Notes under the pieces: generated by a model
Database searches by the model: none
What the model was told of the DNA's origin: nothing
What the model saw: only the letters and a program-made list of their open reading frames with translations
DNA from: Mycobacterium sp. 155
Lineage (GTDB): Bacteria > Actinomycetota > Actinomycetes > Mycobacteriales > Mycobacteriaceae
Reading direction: 5' to 3'
NCBI RefSeq assembly: GCF_000373905.1
Contig: NZ_KB892705.1
Location: forward strand, 2,375,020 to 2,439,019
DNA: 64,000 bases
In this document: piece by piece, positions 25,557-36,410 of the stretch
How positions within the stretch are numbered: the stretch's first letter is position 1
Layout: every line of letters begins with the position of its first letter
Translations under genes and position numbers: made by a program

Positions 25557-25922
25557 TGGAGCTGCCGGGAATTGAACCCGGGTCCTACGGCATGTCGTCG
25601 AGGCTTCTCCGTGCGCAGTTCGCTAGGCCTCTACTCGGATCTCTCAGTCACGCGAACAAGCCGAGATGACGATCCCAGTCGCTGTTTGATGTCCCCATGG
25701 ATTCCGCGACCGAACCCATGGGTGGGTCCCTCTAGCTGATGCCAGGGTCCGGGCCGAGGGCGCTCCCGGTCTGACAGACTAGCCGTCGCTTAGGCAGCGA
25801 GGGCGTAGTCGCGCTGATTGGAATCGGCGCTTAATTGGTTGCAACGACGCTTACGGTGGTCTCTTGCCTGCACCGGCACGCTTCCCTTGATTCGATGCGC
25901 GAAGTCGAAACCGATCAGCCCC
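25557..25922 (-). ncRNA. ssrA: tmRNA
   Basis: The transfer-messenger RNA rescues stalled ribosomes with SmpB. On the minus strand the 5' end is GGGGCTGATCGGTTTCGACT and the 3' end GGTTCAATTCCCGGCAGCTC followed by CA, giving the tRNA-Ala-like acceptor and T arm with an encoded CCA. The internal reading frame GCC GAT TCC AAT CAG... specifies the tag (A)DSNQRDYALAA followed by TAA, the characteristic mycobacterial tag ending in ALAA. The total is about 366 nt, normal for the genus. smpB lies about 200 bp upstream on the same strand. Confidence 0.96.
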
Positions 25923-26127
25923 TCGCATCCCTGCCGACTCTCGGCAGGACAACCAATGGTACGCGATCACCAACGGCAGGTGCCAAGTGATTATCCCGGG
26001 GCATTTCCGTCTCGCTCGCGCCTGCCGAGCGACGGCGAATGTACGGAATTTTGCGGCGTGTTGGCGCACAGACACGCGCACTCGCGGTGCGGTGCGGTGC
26101 GGCGGGGTGGGGAAAGAACTCGCGGGG

Positions 26128-26619
26128 CTAAGACTTGCCCTTGGCGCGACGACCCAACTCCCGGATGATCTCCCGGTCGGCGTCGCGCTTGGCCAGGTCT
26201 TGGCGTTTGTCGTGCGCCTGTTTGCCGCGGGCCAGGGCGAGCTCTACTTTGACTTTGCCGTCGGAGAAGTACATCGACAGCGGCACCAACGTGAGATTGC
26301 CGTCGCGGATCTTGCCGATGAGGTTGTCGATCTCCCTGCGGTGCAACAGCAGCTTGCGATTGCGGCGCGGTGCGTGGTTGGTCCAGGTGCCGTGGTGGTA
26401 CTCGGCGATGTGAACATTGCGCAGCCAGATCTCGCCGTCGTCCACGGTAGCGAAGGCGTCGGCCAACGATGCTTGCCCTTCGCGCAGGCTTTTCACCTCG
26501 GTGCCCATCAGCGCGATACCGGCCTCATAGGTGTCGAGGATCGTGTAGTTGTGCCGCGCCTTGCGATTACTCGCCACGATCTGCTTGTTGCCGGCGGGAC
26601 TGGACTTCTTGGTCACCAC
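26128..26619 (-). CDS. smpB: SsrA-binding protein SmpB
   Basis: SmpB binds tmRNA and delivers it to stalled ribosomes. The 163-aa protein has the OB-fold core: [40 protein letters not shown] and [20 protein letters not shown]. The C-terminal basic tail ([20 protein letters not shown]) inserts into the mRNA path. Consecutive GTG codons at 26619 and 26616 are both possible starts. It follows ftsX by 10 bp and precedes ssrA, the conserved mycobacterial order. Confidence 0.96.
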   Translation of the reverse strand: MVTKKSSPAGNKQIVASNRKARHNYTILDTYEAGIALMGTEVKSLREGQASLADAFATVDDGEIWLRNVHIAEYHHGTWTNHAPRRNRKLLLHRREIDNLIGKIRDGNLTLVPLSMYFSDGKVKVELALARGKQAHDKRQDLAKRDADREIIRELGRRAKGKS

Positions 26620-26629
26620 TACCTCACGC

Positions 26630-27526
26630 CTACCTGCGTACGTAAAGCCGCAGGGTGACGTACGCGGTCAGCCCTGCCATCGCGACACCGACCAACAACA
26701 GGATCGGCGAGATGTACAGGATGTCGGCAAAGTCCACCCTGGCAATCAGGTTGGCTTGATAGAACTGGTTGAGCGCGCGTTCCATGAATACCGCCCGCAC
26801 GACGGTCAGCCCAATGATCGCGATGACGACACCTATGAGGGCCGCCAGCATCGCCTCCACCAGGAACGGCAGCTGGGTGTACCAGCGAGTGGCACCAACG
26901 AGGCGCATGATGCCGATCTCGGTTCGTCGGGTGTAGGCGGCCACCTGCACCATGTTGGCGATCAGCAGCACGGCGCCGATCGCCTGTACCAGCGCCACCG
27001 CGAACGCCGCGTTACTCAGGCCGTTGAGCACCGAGAACAACCGGTCGATCAGCTCTTTCTGATTGAGCACACTGCGCACACCCGGCTGCCCGATCATCGA
27101 CTTGTCGAACTCGGCGTGCTGCTCGGGATTGTTCAGTTTGACGATGAACGACGCCGGAAAGGCGTCTTTGCTCGCGACATCCTTGAACTGCGGGATCTTG
27201 CGGATGGCGTCCTGATAGGCCTCGTCGCGGTCGAGGAACCGCACCGACTTGACCTGGTCGGTGTTCTCTTCGAGCTTGCTCCGCAGCGCCTTACACGGGT
27301 CGGCGTCACAGTTCGGGTCGTTGGCCGACACGTCGTCGGTCAGGAACACCTGGGTCTCGACCCGGTCGAGGTAGATGTCGCGGGACTGGTCCGCCAACCG
27401 GACCACCAGCAGGCCGCCACCGAACAGCCCGATGGAGATGGCTGTGGTCAGGATCATCGCAACGGTCATGGTGACGTTGCGGCGAAGCCCGGTCAGAACT
27501 TCATTGACAAGAAAGCCGAAGCGCAC
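26630..27526 (-). CDS. ftsX: Cell division ABC transporter permease FtsX
   Basis: FtsX is the membrane partner of FtsE and activates peptidoglycan hydrolases (RipC/NlpC-P60 type in mycobacteria) through its extracellular loop. The 298-aa protein has an N-terminal helix ([20 protein letters not shown]), a large extracellular domain at about residues 45-165 containing a Cys pair ([15 protein letters not shown]), and three C-terminal helices including [20 protein letters not shown] and the FtsX/MacB signature [17 protein letters not shown]. The GTG start directly abuts the ftsE stop. Confidence 0.95.
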   Translation of the reverse strand: MRFGFLVNEVLTGLRRNVTMTVAMILTTAISIGLFGGGLLVVRLADQSRDIYLDRVETQVFLTDDVSANDPNCDADPCKALRSKLEENTDQVKSVRFLDRDEAYQDAIRKIPQFKDVASKDAFPASFIVKLNNPEQHAEFDKSMIGQPGVRSVLNQKELIDRLFSVLNGLSNAAFAVALVQAIGAVLLIANMVQVAAYTRRTEIGIMRLVGATRWYTQLPFLVEAMLAALIGVVIAIIGLTVVRAVFMERALNQFYQANLIARVDFADILYISPILLLVGVAMAGLTAYVTLRLYVRR

Positions 27527-28216
27527 TTAGCGATCCATTCCGTAGACGCCGCGCTGTTCATCACGAATCAGCCGGCCGAGGTCGAGTTCGACGACCCGCT
27601 GACGCATCGAGTCGACGATGTGATGGTCGTGCGTGGCCATCAGCACTGTCGTTCCGGTGCGGTTGATCCGCTCCAGTAGGTCCATGATGTCCTTACTGGT
27701 CTCCGGGTCCAGGTTCCCGGTGGGCTCGTCGGCGATCAGCACCAGCGGGCGGTTGACGAACGCGCGGGCGATCGCCACACGCTGCTGCTCACCGCCGGAG
27801 AGCTCGCTGGGCAGCCGGTTGGCCTTACCGGACAGCCCCACCATCTCCAGCACGTCCGGAACGACCCTGTTGATCACCTCGGATCGCTTACCGATGACCT
27901 CAAGGGCGAATGCCACGTTCTCGAACACGGTCTTCTGCTGCAGCAGCCGGAAATCTTGGAATACACAGCCGATCACCTGCCGCAGGCTCGGGATGTGCCG
28001 ACCCGACAGCTTGTTGACATGGAACTTGGAGACGCGGATATCACCGGCCGACGGCGTCTCCGCTGCCAACAGCAGGCGCATGAACGTGGACTTGCCCGAC
28101 CCGGACGGGCCGATGAGAAATACGAACTCACCCTTGTCGATCGTCAACGAGACGTCATCGAGCGCTGGTCGCGCTGACGACTTGTACTGCTTCGTCACGT
28201 GGTCGAGGGTGATCAT
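27527..28216 (-). CDS. ftsE: Cell division ATP-binding protein FtsE
   Basis: This cytosolic ATPase drives FtsX. It has 229 aa from ATG 28216 ([20 protein letters not shown]); a GTG three bases earlier is also in frame. Walker A is [16 protein letters not shown] (about residue 36), the Q-loop is [12 protein letters not shown], the signature is [17 protein letters not shown], Walker B is [15 protein letters not shown], and the H-loop is [10 protein letters not shown]. All catalytic elements are intact. It is the first gene of the ftsE-ftsX-smpB-ssrA run. Confidence 0.96.
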   Translation of the reverse strand: MITLDHVTKQYKSSARPALDDVSLTIDKGEFVFLIGPSGSGKSTFMRLLLAAETPSAGDIRVSKFHVNKLSGRHIPSLRQVIGCVFQDFRLLQQKTVFENVAFALEVIGKRSEVINRVVPDVLEMVGLSGKANRLPSELSGGEQQRVAIARAFVNRPLVLIADEPTGNLDPETSKDIMDLLERINRTGTTVLMATHDHHIVDSMRQRVVELDLGRLIRDEQRGVYGMDR

Positions 28217-28261
28217 CACGGCACGCCAGTGTAGCGGTGAGAGCCTAGAAACCGGACCACG

Positions 28262-28777
28262 CTATGGCTGCAATGTCGGCGCGGTGGGTTGCTCGGCAAC
28301 AGGCGAGGGTTGCTGAGCGGGGGCCGGAGTCGATGCCGGCGCAGGCTCGCCCGGCAAGACCGGCAGCGTGATCGCCGGCAACGGACCAGGACCGTCCGGA
28401 TCGATCACCGTGGTGCGCGGCCCCGGCGAACTCGACGTCGTGGTCGGGCTCGTGGTGGTCGGACTCACACTGGTCGTTTCCGGCGTGGTGGTCTCGGGCG
28501 TCGTCGTTTCGGTCGTCGTCGGCGTGGTGGTAAGCGTGGTCATCGGGGGCGCCACTTTGGTGCGCGGCACCCACGTGTAATCGGGATCGGGTACGAAACC
28601 CGGCGGTGCCGCCGGCGCGGGAATCTGCGGCCGATAGGCCTGCTGCACCCAGAACAGCGCCACGAACGCCACCACCAGCACCACCGTCGACGTACGGACC
28701 CGACCGAGGTGCTTGGGCCAGTACTTGACCGCGATGTCCTTGATGGCTGTGAACTGCGAGGACAAATCGAATTTCAT
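28262..28777 (-). CDS. Single-pass membrane protein with Thr/Pro-rich exported tail
   Basis: The protein is 171 aa, with a short cytosolic N-terminus ([20 protein letters not shown]), one transmembrane helix (about 30-47, [17 protein letters not shown]), a Pro/Ala segment, and a long Thr/Pro/Ser-rich region (about 75-120, with runs of [11 protein letters not shown] type). The exported tail is probably unstructured and could span the peptidoglycan layer; O-mannosylation is plausible from its composition. It starts on the last base of the mscS stop (TAATG), so it is coupled to the MscS channel. The function is unknown. Confidence 0.82.
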   Translation of the reverse strand: MKFDLSSQFTAIKDIAVKYWPKHLGRVRTSTVVLVVAFVALFWVQQAYRPQIPAPAAPPGFVPDPDYTWVPRTKVAPPMTTLTTTPTTTETTTPETTTPETTSVSPTTTSPTTTSSSPGPRTTVIDPDGPGPLPAITLPVLPGEPAPASTPAPAQQPSPVAEQPTAPTLQP

Positions 28778-29769
28778 TAGGTGGTCTCCCGGCCGGGGCG
28801 TCCCGCGGGCATCTGCTCGGCCCCCGCCGCCGTCGCCGGATGCGGGATCGACTCCACGGTGGGTGTCGCGCCATCGCTGGGCGTGGCCACTCCGGCGCGT
28901 CGCAAGGCACGTACGACGCGGACCCGCAGTCGCCGCCCCACCTCGAACTGCTTTCCGGGCAGGGTCCGGGCGACCATCTGCAAGTTGACGGTGTCCAGTC
29001 CGATGCTCTCCACACCCATGAGCTGCGGTTTGTCGAGCAGCAGCTTGGACAGTTCCTCGTCTTCGGATGCCTTGTCCGCGACGTCGTGCAACACGTCGTT
29101 GACGGCGCTGAGGTCTGCGCTGGCCGGTATCGGGATGTCGACCACGGCGCGGGCCCAGTCCTTGGAGAGGTTCAGCGACTTGACGATCTGGCCGTTGGGA
29201 ACGGTGTACATCTCCCCCTCTGAGGACCGCAGCTTGGTGATCCGCAGCGTGACATCCTCCACGGTGCCCTCGGCCTCATTGGCTGCCGCGATCGTCAGCC
29301 TGACCAGGTCACCGAAGCCGTACTGCTTCTCCGTGATGATGAAGAAGCCTGCGAGCAGGTCTTGGACGATGCGTTGTGCGCCGAAGCCCAGCGCAGCACC
29401 GACCACCGTCGCCGGAGCCGCCAACGACACGATCGGCACGTCCAGTGCGTCGCTGACCTCGACCAGTACGACGACGAACAGCATCGCCACCGACACCCAG
29501 GAGATCACCGAGGCGACGGCCTGGCGGTGCTTGGCGCTCTCCGAGCGCACCAGCTGGTCGCTTTCCTCATATTCGGCGTCGATGCGCCGCACGAATCTTT
29601 GCGCGGCCCAGCTGATGAAGCGGGCCAGAAGCAACCCGCCGATCAGCAAGAGCGCGATGCGCAGACCCTTGGTCAAGATCCACACGCCGAACTCGCCGTG
29701 CCAGAAGTCATGCCAGCGATGGGCCATCGGATAAGCCAGCACCGCGGTGGCCAAATTACTCGTCGTCAT
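28777..29769 (-). CDS. MscS-family mechanosensitive channel
   Basis: This is a small-conductance-type mechanosensitive channel protecting against hypo-osmotic shock. It has 330 aa from ATG 29769, overlapping the prfB stop by 14 bases. N-terminal helices include [20 protein letters not shown]. The pore-lining TM3/beta-domain junction is seen in [20 protein letters not shown] followed by [17 protein letters not shown] and [20 protein letters not shown]. The C-terminal cage domain ends with an extra acidic/proline tail. The continuous prfB-mscS-membrane protein overlap indicates a single transcript. Confidence 0.93.
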   Translation of the reverse strand: MTTSNLATAVLAYPMAHRWHDFWHGEFGVWILTKGLRIALLLIGGLLLARFISWAAQRFVRRIDAEYEESDQLVRSESAKHRQAVASVISWVSVAMLFVVVLVEVSDALDVPIVSLAAPATVVGAALGFGAQRIVQDLLAGFFIITEKQYGFGDLVRLTIAAANEAEGTVEDVTLRITKLRSSEGEMYTVPNGQIVKSLNLSKDWARAVVDIPIPASADLSAVNDVLHDVADKASEDEELSKLLLDKPQLMGVESIGLDTVNLQMVARTLPGKQFEVGRRLRVRVVRALRRAGVATPSDGATPTVESIPHPATAAGAEQMPAGRPGRETT

Positions 29770-30874
29770 CTTTTCTGTTGCGCCACCTGATTCCTGCTTC
29801 CAGGAATCCGTCGATGTCCCCATCGAGCACCGCGGTCGGGTTACCGACCTCGTACTCGGTGCGCAGATCCTTCACCATCTGATAGGGCTGCAGTACATAG
29901 GACCGCATCTGGGTACCCCAGGAACTTCCGCCGTCACCCTTCAGCGCATCCATTTCGGCGCGTTCCTCTAAACGCTTGCGCTCCAGCAACTTTGCCTGGA
30001 GAACCCGCATTGCCGAGACCTTGTTCTGCAGCTGCGATTTCTCGTTCTGACAGGTGACCACGATACCGGTCGGGATGTGGGTGAGGCGCACCGCCGAGTC
30101 CGTGGTGTTCACCGACTGTCCGCCGGGGCCACTCGAGCGGTAGACGTCGACGCGGATGTCGCCCTCGGGAATCTCGATGTGATCGGTGGTCTCGACCACC
30201 GGCAATACCTCGACGTCGGCGAAGGAGGTCTGGCGCCGGCTCTGGTTGTCGAACGGGCTGATCCGCACCAGCCGGTGGGTGCCCTGTTCGACCGAGAGGG
30301 TGCCGTAGGCGAACGGCGCGTGCACCGCGAACGTGGCGCTCTTGATGCCGGCTTCCTCGGCGTAGGACGTATCGAACACCTCGATCGGATACTTGTGCTG
30401 CTCGGCCCAGCGGATGTACATCCGCATCAGCATCTCGGCCCAGTCGGCCGCGTCGACGCCTCCCGCGCCGGACCGGATGGTGACGACGGCCTCCCGCTCG
30501 TCGTATTCGCCGGACAGCAGCGTGCGGACCTCCATCTGCTCGATGTCCTCGCGCAGCTTGTTGAGCTCGGCGTCGGCCTCAGCGAGGGCATCGGCGCCCG
30601 CCTCTCCTTCTTCGTCGGCGGCCAGCTCGTACAGCACAGGCAGATCGTCGAGACGGCTGCGCAGCTCCTCCACCCGGCGCAGCTCGCCCTGGGCGTGCGA
30701 CAGCTCACTGGTGACCGTCTGCGCGCGGGTCTGGTCGTCCCACAGCTTCGGGTCCGACGCTTCCTGCTCGAGTTTGGCCACCCGGTCACGCAGGCCGTCC
30801 AAGTCAAGCACCCGCTCCACCGTCGTCAGGGTGGTGTCGAGTGCTGCGATATCGGCTTGACGGTCTAGATCCAC
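29756..30874 (-). CDS. prfB: Peptide chain release factor 2
   Basis: RF2 terminates translation at UGA and UAA. The 372-aa protein starts at GTG 30874 ([20 protein letters not shown]). The stop-codon recognition tripeptide is SPF in [17 protein letters not shown], and the catalytic GGQ is in [20 protein letters not shown]. The N-terminal helical domain is complete and encoded in one uninterrupted frame, so the autoregulatory +1 frameshift of many bacterial prfB genes is absent. It is divergent from fprA. Confidence 0.95.
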   Translation of the reverse strand: MDLDRQADIAALDTTLTTVERVLDLDGLRDRVAKLEQEASDPKLWDDQTRAQTVTSELSHAQGELRRVEELRSRLDDLPVLYELAADEEGEAGADALAEADAELNKLREDIEQMEVRTLLSGEYDEREAVVTIRSGAGGVDAADWAEMLMRMYIRWAEQHKYPIEVFDTSYAEEAGIKSATFAVHAPFAYGTLSVEQGTHRLVRISPFDNQSRRQTSFADVEVLPVVETTDHIEIPEGDIRVDVYRSSGPGGQSVNTTDSAVRLTHIPTGIVVTCQNEKSQLQNKVSAMRVLQAKLLERKRLEERAEMDALKGDGGSSWGTQMRSYVLQPYQMVKDLRTEYEVGNPTAVLDGDIDGFLEAGIRWRNRKDDDE

Positions 30875-31033
30875 GAAAGTTGAGGTTACCTGTAGCCCGT
30901 TCGGGGAAGTTATCGCTGACCGGCGGCAGCTCCAAGAATCCGCGTTTAGAGTCGGGGGTACCAGCCCTGACGCGTCGCGACAGCCCCCTGCGCGGGTCGG
31001 GGTGGTCAATTGATGGCTCACAGAAGGTTGTGC

Positions 31034-32401
31034 ATGCGCCCATACCACGTGGCAATCGTCGGCTCCGGCCCGTCGGGATTCTTTGCCGCCGCATCGCTGC
31101 TCAAATCCGCCGACTCCCCCGAACACCGCGATGTCCGCGTCGACATGCTCGAGATGCTGCCGACCCCGTGGGGTCTCGTGCGGTCGGGAGTCGCGCCGGA
31201 TCATCCCAAGATCAAGTCGATCAGCGCCCAGTTCGAGGCCACCGCTGCCGATCCACGTTTCCGCTTCTTCGGCAACATCACCGTCGGCACGGATGTCGCG
31301 CCGGCCGAACTGGCACAGCGCTACGACGCGGTGATCTATGCCATGGGCACCCAGTCGGACCGGTCACTGAACATTCCCGGAGAAGATCTGCCGGGCAGCA
31401 TCGCCGCCGTCGATTTCGTCGGCTGGTACAACGCACACCCCCGCTTCGGCGAGATGGATCCGAATGTGTCGGGCAGCCGCGCGGTCGTGGTCGGCAACGG
31501 CAACGTGGCCCTGGACGTGGCCCGCATTCTCGTGAGCGATCCCGCGGCGCTGGCCCATACCGACATCGCCGATCATGCCCTGGCTTCGCTGGACGCACAT
31601 GGCGTCGAGGAAGTGCTGGTGATCGGACGACGTGGCCCGCTGCAGGCCACGTTCACCACGGTCGAGCTACGCGAACTCGGCGGCATGGAAGGCCTCGAGG
31701 ACGTTGACGTCATCCTCGATCCGGCCGATTTCGCCGGCATCACCGACGAAGACCTCGACGCCGCAGGCAAAACCGTCAAACAGAACATCAAAGTGCTGCG
31801 CGGCTACGCGGAGCGCAAGCCCGAGGGAGCCAAGCGGCGCATCATATTCCGCTTCTGCACCTCGCCGATAGAACTGCGCGGCGACGGCCGGGTCGAGTCG
31901 GTTGTGTTGGGCCGCAACGAGCTTGTCCGTGACGCCGATGGACGCGTGGTCACCAAGGACACCGGTGAGCGTGAGGAGTTTCCGGCGCAGCTCGTGGTCC
32001 GGGCCGTGGGCTACCGCGGTGTGCCCATCGCGGGGCTTCCGTTCGACGAGCGGTCCGGCACTATCCCGCATGCCGACGGCCGTATCGAGGGCAGCCGCAA
32101 CGAGTATGTCGTCGGCTGGATCAAGCGCGGTCCCTCCGGCGTCATCGGCAGCAACAAGAAGGATTCGGCGGACACCGTGGACACCCTGCTCGCAGATCTG
32201 CGGGCGCGCGAACTCAGCGAGTTCGGTGACGACTACGGTACCGCGCTGGCCGCGTGGCTCGCCGAACGCCAACCCGAGCTGGTCACCGACGACCATTGGC
32301 GCGCCATCGACCTGCACGAGCGCGCCGCCGGGGAGCCGCTGGGCCGGCCACGGGTCAAAGTGCCCAGCCTGGCCGAGCTACTACGCATCGCCCACAGCTG
32401 A
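31034..32401 (+). CDS. fprA: NADPH-ferredoxin reductase FprA
   Basis: This FAD-dependent adrenodoxin-reductase-type enzyme passes electrons from NADPH to ferredoxins, for example to serve cytochromes P450. It has 455 aa from ATG 31034 ([20 protein letters not shown]), with AGAAGG seven bases upstream. The FAD site is [15 protein letters not shown]. Motifs include [20 protein letters not shown], the NADP-binding [40 protein letters not shown] and [20 protein letters not shown]. Length and motifs match mycobacterial FprA. Confidence 0.95.
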   Translation: MRPYHVAIVGSGPSGFFAAASLLKSADSPEHRDVRVDMLEMLPTPWGLVRSGVAPDHPKIKSISAQFEATAADPRFRFFGNITVGTDVAPAELAQRYDAVIYAMGTQSDRSLNIPGEDLPGSIAAVDFVGWYNAHPRFGEMDPNVSGSRAVVVGNGNVALDVARILVSDPAALAHTDIADHALASLDAHGVEEVLVIGRRGPLQATFTTVELRELGGMEGLEDVDVILDPADFAGITDEDLDAAGKTVKQNIKVLRGYAERKPEGAKRRIIFRFCTSPIELRGDGRVESVVLGRNELVRDADGRVVTKDTGEREEFPAQLVVRAVGYRGVPIAGLPFDERSGTIPHADGRIEGSRNEYVVGWIKRGPSGVIGSNKKDSADTVDTLLADLRARELSEFGDDYGTALAAWLAERQPELVTDDHWRAIDLHERAAGEPLGRPRVKVPSLAELLRIAHS

Positions 32402-32472
32402 CGGCCGAGCGCCGTCTTCGCACCCGACCACATCCCGTCCGAGCCACTCGACCTATCGAAGGCTGCCCAGGG

Positions 32473-32805
32473 TCACGGCGCGGGAGAGCCCGGTGAGGCG
32501 AACGCCCACTTGTCCGGGTTCTTCGGCGAATACACCACTGGGATCAGCTGGCCCATGGTGGGCCAGCTGGACACATCGACAGCCATGCGCTGATACACCA
32601 CATGCTCGTTGACCGTCGGTCCGTTGATGACGCCGGTGATCGTGACGAACTGCTCCCCCTGGGCGTCCGGGCGCGGGCTGACCCCCGTGACCAGCAGCGT
32701 GCCGGATACGGTGTCGGGCCCCATACCGCGGCGTCGCATGATCCGCGGCGCCAGCAGCAGCACCAGCACGCCGACTAGCAACAGGAGTATGCCGAATTCC
32801 CACAC
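32473..32805 (-). CDS. Small membrane-anchored protein, 110 aa
   Basis: The N-terminal membrane helix is [20 protein letters not shown] from GTG 32805, followed by an exported or cytosolic beta-rich domain (about 35-110): [40 protein letters not shown] and [14 protein letters not shown]. The pattern resembles the DUF3592-like small membrane proteins of actinobacteria, but I do not assign a family. The start is inferred because the frame upstream overlaps hisN on the other strand. It converges on fprA across 71 bp. Confidence 0.65.
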   Translation of the reverse strand: MWEFGILLLLVGVLVLLLAPRIMRRRGMGPDTVSGTLLVTGVSPRPDAQGEQFVTITGVINGPTVNEHVVYQRMAVDVSSWPTMGQLIPVVYSPKNPDKWAFASPGSPAP

Positions 32806-32828
32806 AAGGCCATGGTAGGACTGCTGCC

Positions 32829-33611
32829 ATGAGCACCCATGCAGATGACCTGTCCCTGGCACTCGGACTCGCCGATCAGGCCGACGTTCTGACCATGGCC
32901 CGATTCGGCGCATTAGACCTGCGTGTTGAAACCAAACCCGACCTGACGCCCGTCACCGACGCCGACCGCGGCGCGGAGGAGTCACTGCGAGCGACGCTGG
33001 CCGACGCGCGGCCGGACGACTCGGTGCTCGGCGAAGAGTTCGGTGGCACAACCGCTTTGACGGGCCGGCAATGGGTTCTCGATCCGATCGACGGCACCAA
33101 GAACTTTGTCCGCGGCGTACCGGTGTGGTGCACGTTGATTGCCCTCCTCGAGGATGGCACACCGACTGTCGGGGTAATCAGCGCACCGGCCTTGGCCCGT
33201 CGCTGGTGGGCGGGCGCCGGCCAAGGCGCGTTCGGCTCGTTCGCCGGGACGACGCGCAAGCTTTCGGTCTCCGGTGTCAGTGATCTGGCATCGGCCAGTC
33301 TGTCGTACTCCGACCTCACGACCGGCTGGGAGGACCGCCGGGATCGCTTCGTCGAACTGACCGATGCGGTGTGGCGGGTGCGAGCCTACGGGGACTTCTG
33401 GTCGTACTGCATGGTCGCCGAGGGCGCGGTCGACATTGCCTGCGAACCCGAGGTGAAGCTGTGGGATATCGCTCCGCTCGACATTCTGATTCGCGAGGCC
33501 GGAGGCACTTTCACCAGCATCGACGGCGTCGACGGACCGCACGGCGGCAGTGCGCTGGCCACCAACGGACGGCTCCATCCGGAGGTGCTGAGCAGGTTGT
33601 CCCAGGGGTGA
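32829..33611 (+). CDS. hisN: Histidinol-phosphatase, inositol-monophosphatase family
   Basis: HisN dephosphorylates L-histidinol phosphate, the penultimate step of histidine synthesis in actinobacteria. The 260-aa protein has the Mg-dependent phosphatase motifs in order: [15 protein letters not shown], the SVLGEEFGG Glu, [20 protein letters not shown], and the C-terminal [20 protein letters not shown] followed by AGG. Family overlap with inositol phosphatases makes the substrate an inference, supported by its mycobacterial position beside fadE24. Confidence 0.88.
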   Translation: MSTHADDLSLALGLADQADVLTMARFGALDLRVETKPDLTPVTDADRGAEESLRATLADARPDDSVLGEEFGGTTALTGRQWVLDPIDGTKNFVRGVPVWCTLIALLEDGTPTVGVISAPALARRWWAGAGQGAFGSFAGTTRKLSVSGVSDLASASLSYSDLTTGWEDRRDRFVELTDAVWRVRAYGDFWSYCMVAEGAVDIACEPEVKLWDIAPLDILIREAGGTFTSIDGVDGPHGGSALATNGRLHPEVLSRLSQG

Positions 33612-33658
33612 GCCGACCTGTGCGACGGGTGTGAAGTTGGGTTGCTGCGGCGCCATAC

Positions 33659-33674
33659 CTTACTCCGGAGTAAG
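33659..33674. promoter_or_regulatory. Perfect 16-bp palindromic operator upstream of fadE24
   Basis: CTTACTCCGGAGTAAG is fully self-complementary and lies 45 bp before the fadE24 start, in the 107-bp gap after hisN. This is the form of a TetR- or MarR-type operator in the promoter of an inducible beta-oxidation pair. No regulator gene adjoins it. Confidence 0.6.
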
Positions 33675-33718
33675 ATACGGTCAGATGCGTCGTCACGACC
33701 AACTAGAGGCAGCTGACA

Positions 33719-35116
33719 ATGACCAACACCCTGCCGTCCAACAACGGCTCTACACCCCACTCCCAGCGCTCCGGCCAGCCGAGCGCCGTGGGTATGCACA
33801 AGCACAAGCGGACAGCGACCGACATCGGATTGGCGCTGATCACCCCGATCCTGGGCCAGGAGTTCCTTGACCGCTATGGATTGCGCGACCCGCTCAATCG
33901 CGGCCTGAAATACGGTGTGAAGCAAGTCTTTTCGACTGTCGGGGCAGCCACCCGACAGTTCCAGCGGGTGCAAGGCCTAGGCAAGCCGGCCACTCGGCTC
34001 AAGGCCAGCGGCGCCGATTACTTCGACCTCACCCCCGACGACGACCAGAAGATCATCGTCGACACGGTCAACGCGTTCGCCAAGGAGATCCTGCGGCCGG
34101 CGGCCCACGACGCCGACGAAGCGGCCGCCCACCCGGCGGACCTCATCGCCAAGGCCGCTGAGCTGGGTATCACCGCCATCAACGTCCCGGAGGACTTCGA
34201 CGGCATCGCCGAGCACCGCAGCACCGTGACCAATGCCCTGGTCGCCGAGGCGTTGGCCTACGGCGACATGGGTCTGGCACTGCCGATCCTGGCGCCCGGC
34301 GGGGTCGCAGCGGCGCTCACCCACTGGGGCAGCGCCGATCAGCAGGCCACCTATCTCAGGGAATTCGCGGGCGAGAACGTCCCGCAGGGCTGCGTGGCGA
34401 TCGCCGAACCGCACGCACTGTTCGACCCGACCATGCTCAAGACCACCGCGGTACGCACGCCGAGCGGCTATCGGCTGTCCGGGGTCAAATCGCTGGTGCC
34501 GGCCGCGGCCGACGCCGAATTATTCATCGTCGCAGCACAACTGAGCGGCAAACCGGCACTGTTCATCGTCGAGGCGTCGTCGCAAGGCCTTACCGTCAAG
34601 GCCGATCCCAGCATGGGCATCCGCGCGGCCGCGCTCGGCCAGGTCGAACTCGACAATGTCGCCGTACCCCTGCACGCCCGCCTCGGTGAGGACGAGGCCG
34701 CTGACCAGGATTACTCGGAAGCGATCGCGCTGTCGCGACTCGGCTGGGCAGCGCTGGCGGTCGGTACGTCGCATGCAGTGCTGGACTACGTGATTCCCTA
34801 CATCAAGGAACGCCACGCGTTCGGCGAGCCCATCGCCCACCGGCAATCCGTCGCGTTCACGGCCGCCAACATCGCCATCGAACTCGACGGCCTACGACTC
34901 ATCACGTGGCGCGGTGCCGCGCGGGCCGAACAGGGCCTGCCGTTCGCCCGCGAAGCCGCGCTGGCCCACAAGCTCGGCACCGACAAGGGCATGCAGATCG
35001 GTCTGGACGGGGTCCAGCTGCTCGGCGGTCACGGATACACCAAGGAACACCCGGTCGAGCGCTGGTACCGCGATCTGCGGGCCATCGGCATCGCCGAAGG
35101 CGTCGTGGTCCTCTAA
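33719..35116 (+). CDS. fadE24: Acyl-CoA dehydrogenase FadE24
   Basis: This 465-aa member of the acyl-CoA dehydrogenase superfamily starts at ATG 33719, with AGAGG upstream. The N-terminal 90 residues are basic and specific to this subgroup (HKHKRTATDIGLALITPILG). Then come HPADLIAKAAELGITAINVP, ADPSMGIRAAALGQVELDNV and AFGEPIAHRQSVAFTAANIA, and a C-terminal LLGGHGYTKEHPVERWYRDL. In mycobacteria it pairs with FadE23, likely as a heteromeric fatty-acid or cholesterol-ring/side-chain dehydrogenase; the exact substrate is not known from sequence. It is separated from fadE23 by 14 bp. Confidence 0.9.
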   Translation: MTNTLPSNNGSTPHSQRSGQPSAVGMHKHKRTATDIGLALITPILGQEFLDRYGLRDPLNRGLKYGVKQVFSTVGAATRQFQRVQGLGKPATRLKASGADYFDLTPDDDQKIIVDTVNAFAKEILRPAAHDADEAAAHPADLIAKAAELGITAINVPEDFDGIAEHRSTVTNALVAEALAYGDMGLALPILAPGGVAAALTHWGSADQQATYLREFAGENVPQGCVAIAEPHALFDPTMLKTTAVRTPSGYRLSGVKSLVPAAADAELFIVAAQLSGKPALFIVEASSQGLTVKADPSMGIRAAALGQVELDNVAVPLHARLGEDEAADQDYSEAIALSRLGWAALAVGTSHAVLDYVIPYIKERHAFGEPIAHRQSVAFTAANIAIELDGLRLITWRGAARAEQGLPFAREAALAHKLGTDKGMQIGLDGVQLLGGHGYTKEHPVERWYRDLRAIGIAEGVVVL

Positions 35117-35130
35117 GCGAAAGACGAATC

Positions 35131-36351
35131 ATGGCAATCAATCTGGAAATACCCCGCAAGCTTCAGGCCGTCATCGAGAAGGGCCATCAGGGCGCCGCCG
35201 AGATGCTTCGCCCGATCTCACGCAAGTACGATCTCGCCGAGCACTCCTATCCGGTCGAGCTCGACACCCTGGCCAACCTGTTCGAGGGCATCGCGAGTGC
35301 CAAGACCATCTCGTTCGCGGGTGCCGAGGCGTTCCGTGACGATGCGAACGGCGACGGCCAGAAGACAACTGTCAACGGCGCCAATATGTCTGCACTGCTC
35401 AACGCAGTGGAGATCAGCTGGGGCGATGTGGCACTGCTGCTTTCGGTACCGCGCCAAGGCCTGGGCAACGCCGCCATCTCCTCGGTGGCCACGCCCGAGC
35501 AGCTGGAACGGCTCGGCAAGGACGTGTGGGCCGCGATGGCCATCACCGAACCCGGCTTCGGCTCCGACTCCGCTGCCGTGACCACCACCGCGGTGCTCGA
35601 CGGCGACGAGTACGTGATCAACGGCGAGAAGATCTTCGTCACCGCGGGTTCGCGCGCGACCCACATCGTGGTCTGGGCGACGCTGGACAAGTCTTTGGGC
35701 CGCGCGGCGATCAAGTCGTTCATCGTGCCGCGCGAGCATCCCGGGGTCACCGTCGAGCGCCTCGAGCACAAGCTCGGCATCAAGGCCTCCGACACCGCGG
35801 TGATCCGCTTCGAGAATGCCCGCATCCCGAAGGACAATCTGCTCGGCAATCCGGAGATCCACGTGGAGAAGGGTTTTGCCGGGGTCATGGAGACCTTCGA
35901 CAACACTCGACCGATCGTGGCGGCCATGGCTGTCGGTATCGCGCGGGCCGCGCTGGAGGATCTGCGGGCCATCCTGACCGATGCGGGCGTGGAGATCTCC
36001 TACGACAAGCCCGCGCACGCCCAGAGTGCGCCCGCGGCGGAGTTCCTGCGGATGGAGGCCGACTGGGAGGCCAGTTACCTGTTGACGGTGCGCTCCGCGT
36101 GGCAGGCCGATAACAGCATTCCCAATTCCAAGGAAGCCTCGATGGGTAAGGCCAAGGCTGCCCGCGTGGCCAGCGACATCACCCTCAAGGCCGTCGAAAT
36201 GGCCGGGACCGTGGGCTATTCGGAGCAGACCCTGCTGGAGAAGTGGGCGCGGGACTCGAAGATCCTCGACATCTTCGAAGGCACTCAGCAGATCCAGCAG
36301 CTCGTAGTGGCCCGCCGGCTGCTGGGCCTCTCCTCGGCCGAGCTGAAGTAA
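35131..36351 (+). CDS. fadE23: Acyl-CoA dehydrogenase FadE23
   Basis: This 406-aa acyl-CoA dehydrogenase partners FadE24. The flavin- and substrate-binding motifs are MAITEPGFGSDSAAVTTTAV, YVINGEKIFVTAGSRATHIV and KLGIKASDTAVIRFENARIP, with the C-terminal WARDSKILDIFEGTQQIQQL containing the IxEGTxxIQ signature. The order and overlap-free spacing match the mycobacterial fadE24-fadE23 operon. It is followed by the perfect hairpin at 36411-36462. Confidence 0.92.
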   Translation: MAINLEIPRKLQAVIEKGHQGAAEMLRPISRKYDLAEHSYPVELDTLANLFEGIASAKTISFAGAEAFRDDANGDGQKTTVNGANMSALLNAVEISWGDVALLLSVPRQGLGNAAISSVATPEQLERLGKDVWAAMAITEPGFGSDSAAVTTTAVLDGDEYVINGEKIFVTAGSRATHIVVWATLDKSLGRAAIKSFIVPREHPGVTVERLEHKLGIKASDTAVIRFENARIPKDNLLGNPEIHVEKGFAGVMETFDNTRPIVAAMAVGIARAALEDLRAILTDAGVEISYDKPAHAQSAPAAEFLRMEADWEASYLLTVRSAWQADNSIPNSKEASMGKAKAARVASDITLKAVEMAGTVGYSEQTLLEKWARDSKILDIFEGTQQIQQLVVARRLLGLSSAELK

Positions 36352-36410
36352 CCTTCCCCTCGCAAGCCGCACTTCGAGCCCAGCGCTGCGCTCCTAGTTC
36401 CAGCCGGCCA

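Noticed and set aside
28368..28580. Apparent repeat array of GTGGTG/GTCGTC units
   Set aside because: These are Thr codons of a low-complexity protein tail. There are no regular spacers and nothing resembling a CRISPR array. No CRISPR array or cas gene was seen anywhere in the window.
28289..28780. Arg-rich 163-codon frame opposite the Thr/Pro-rich membrane protein
   Set aside because: Repetitive Thr/Pro codons produce a long antisense Arg-rich frame. The membrane-protein frame has a proper start, membrane helix and operon context.
30875..31204. Upstream extension of prfB, with a possible programmed frameshift
   Set aside because: The RF2 N-terminus is complete from GTG 30874 in one frame. 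The extension crosses the divergent fprA start, and no UGA-CUU frameshift site is present.
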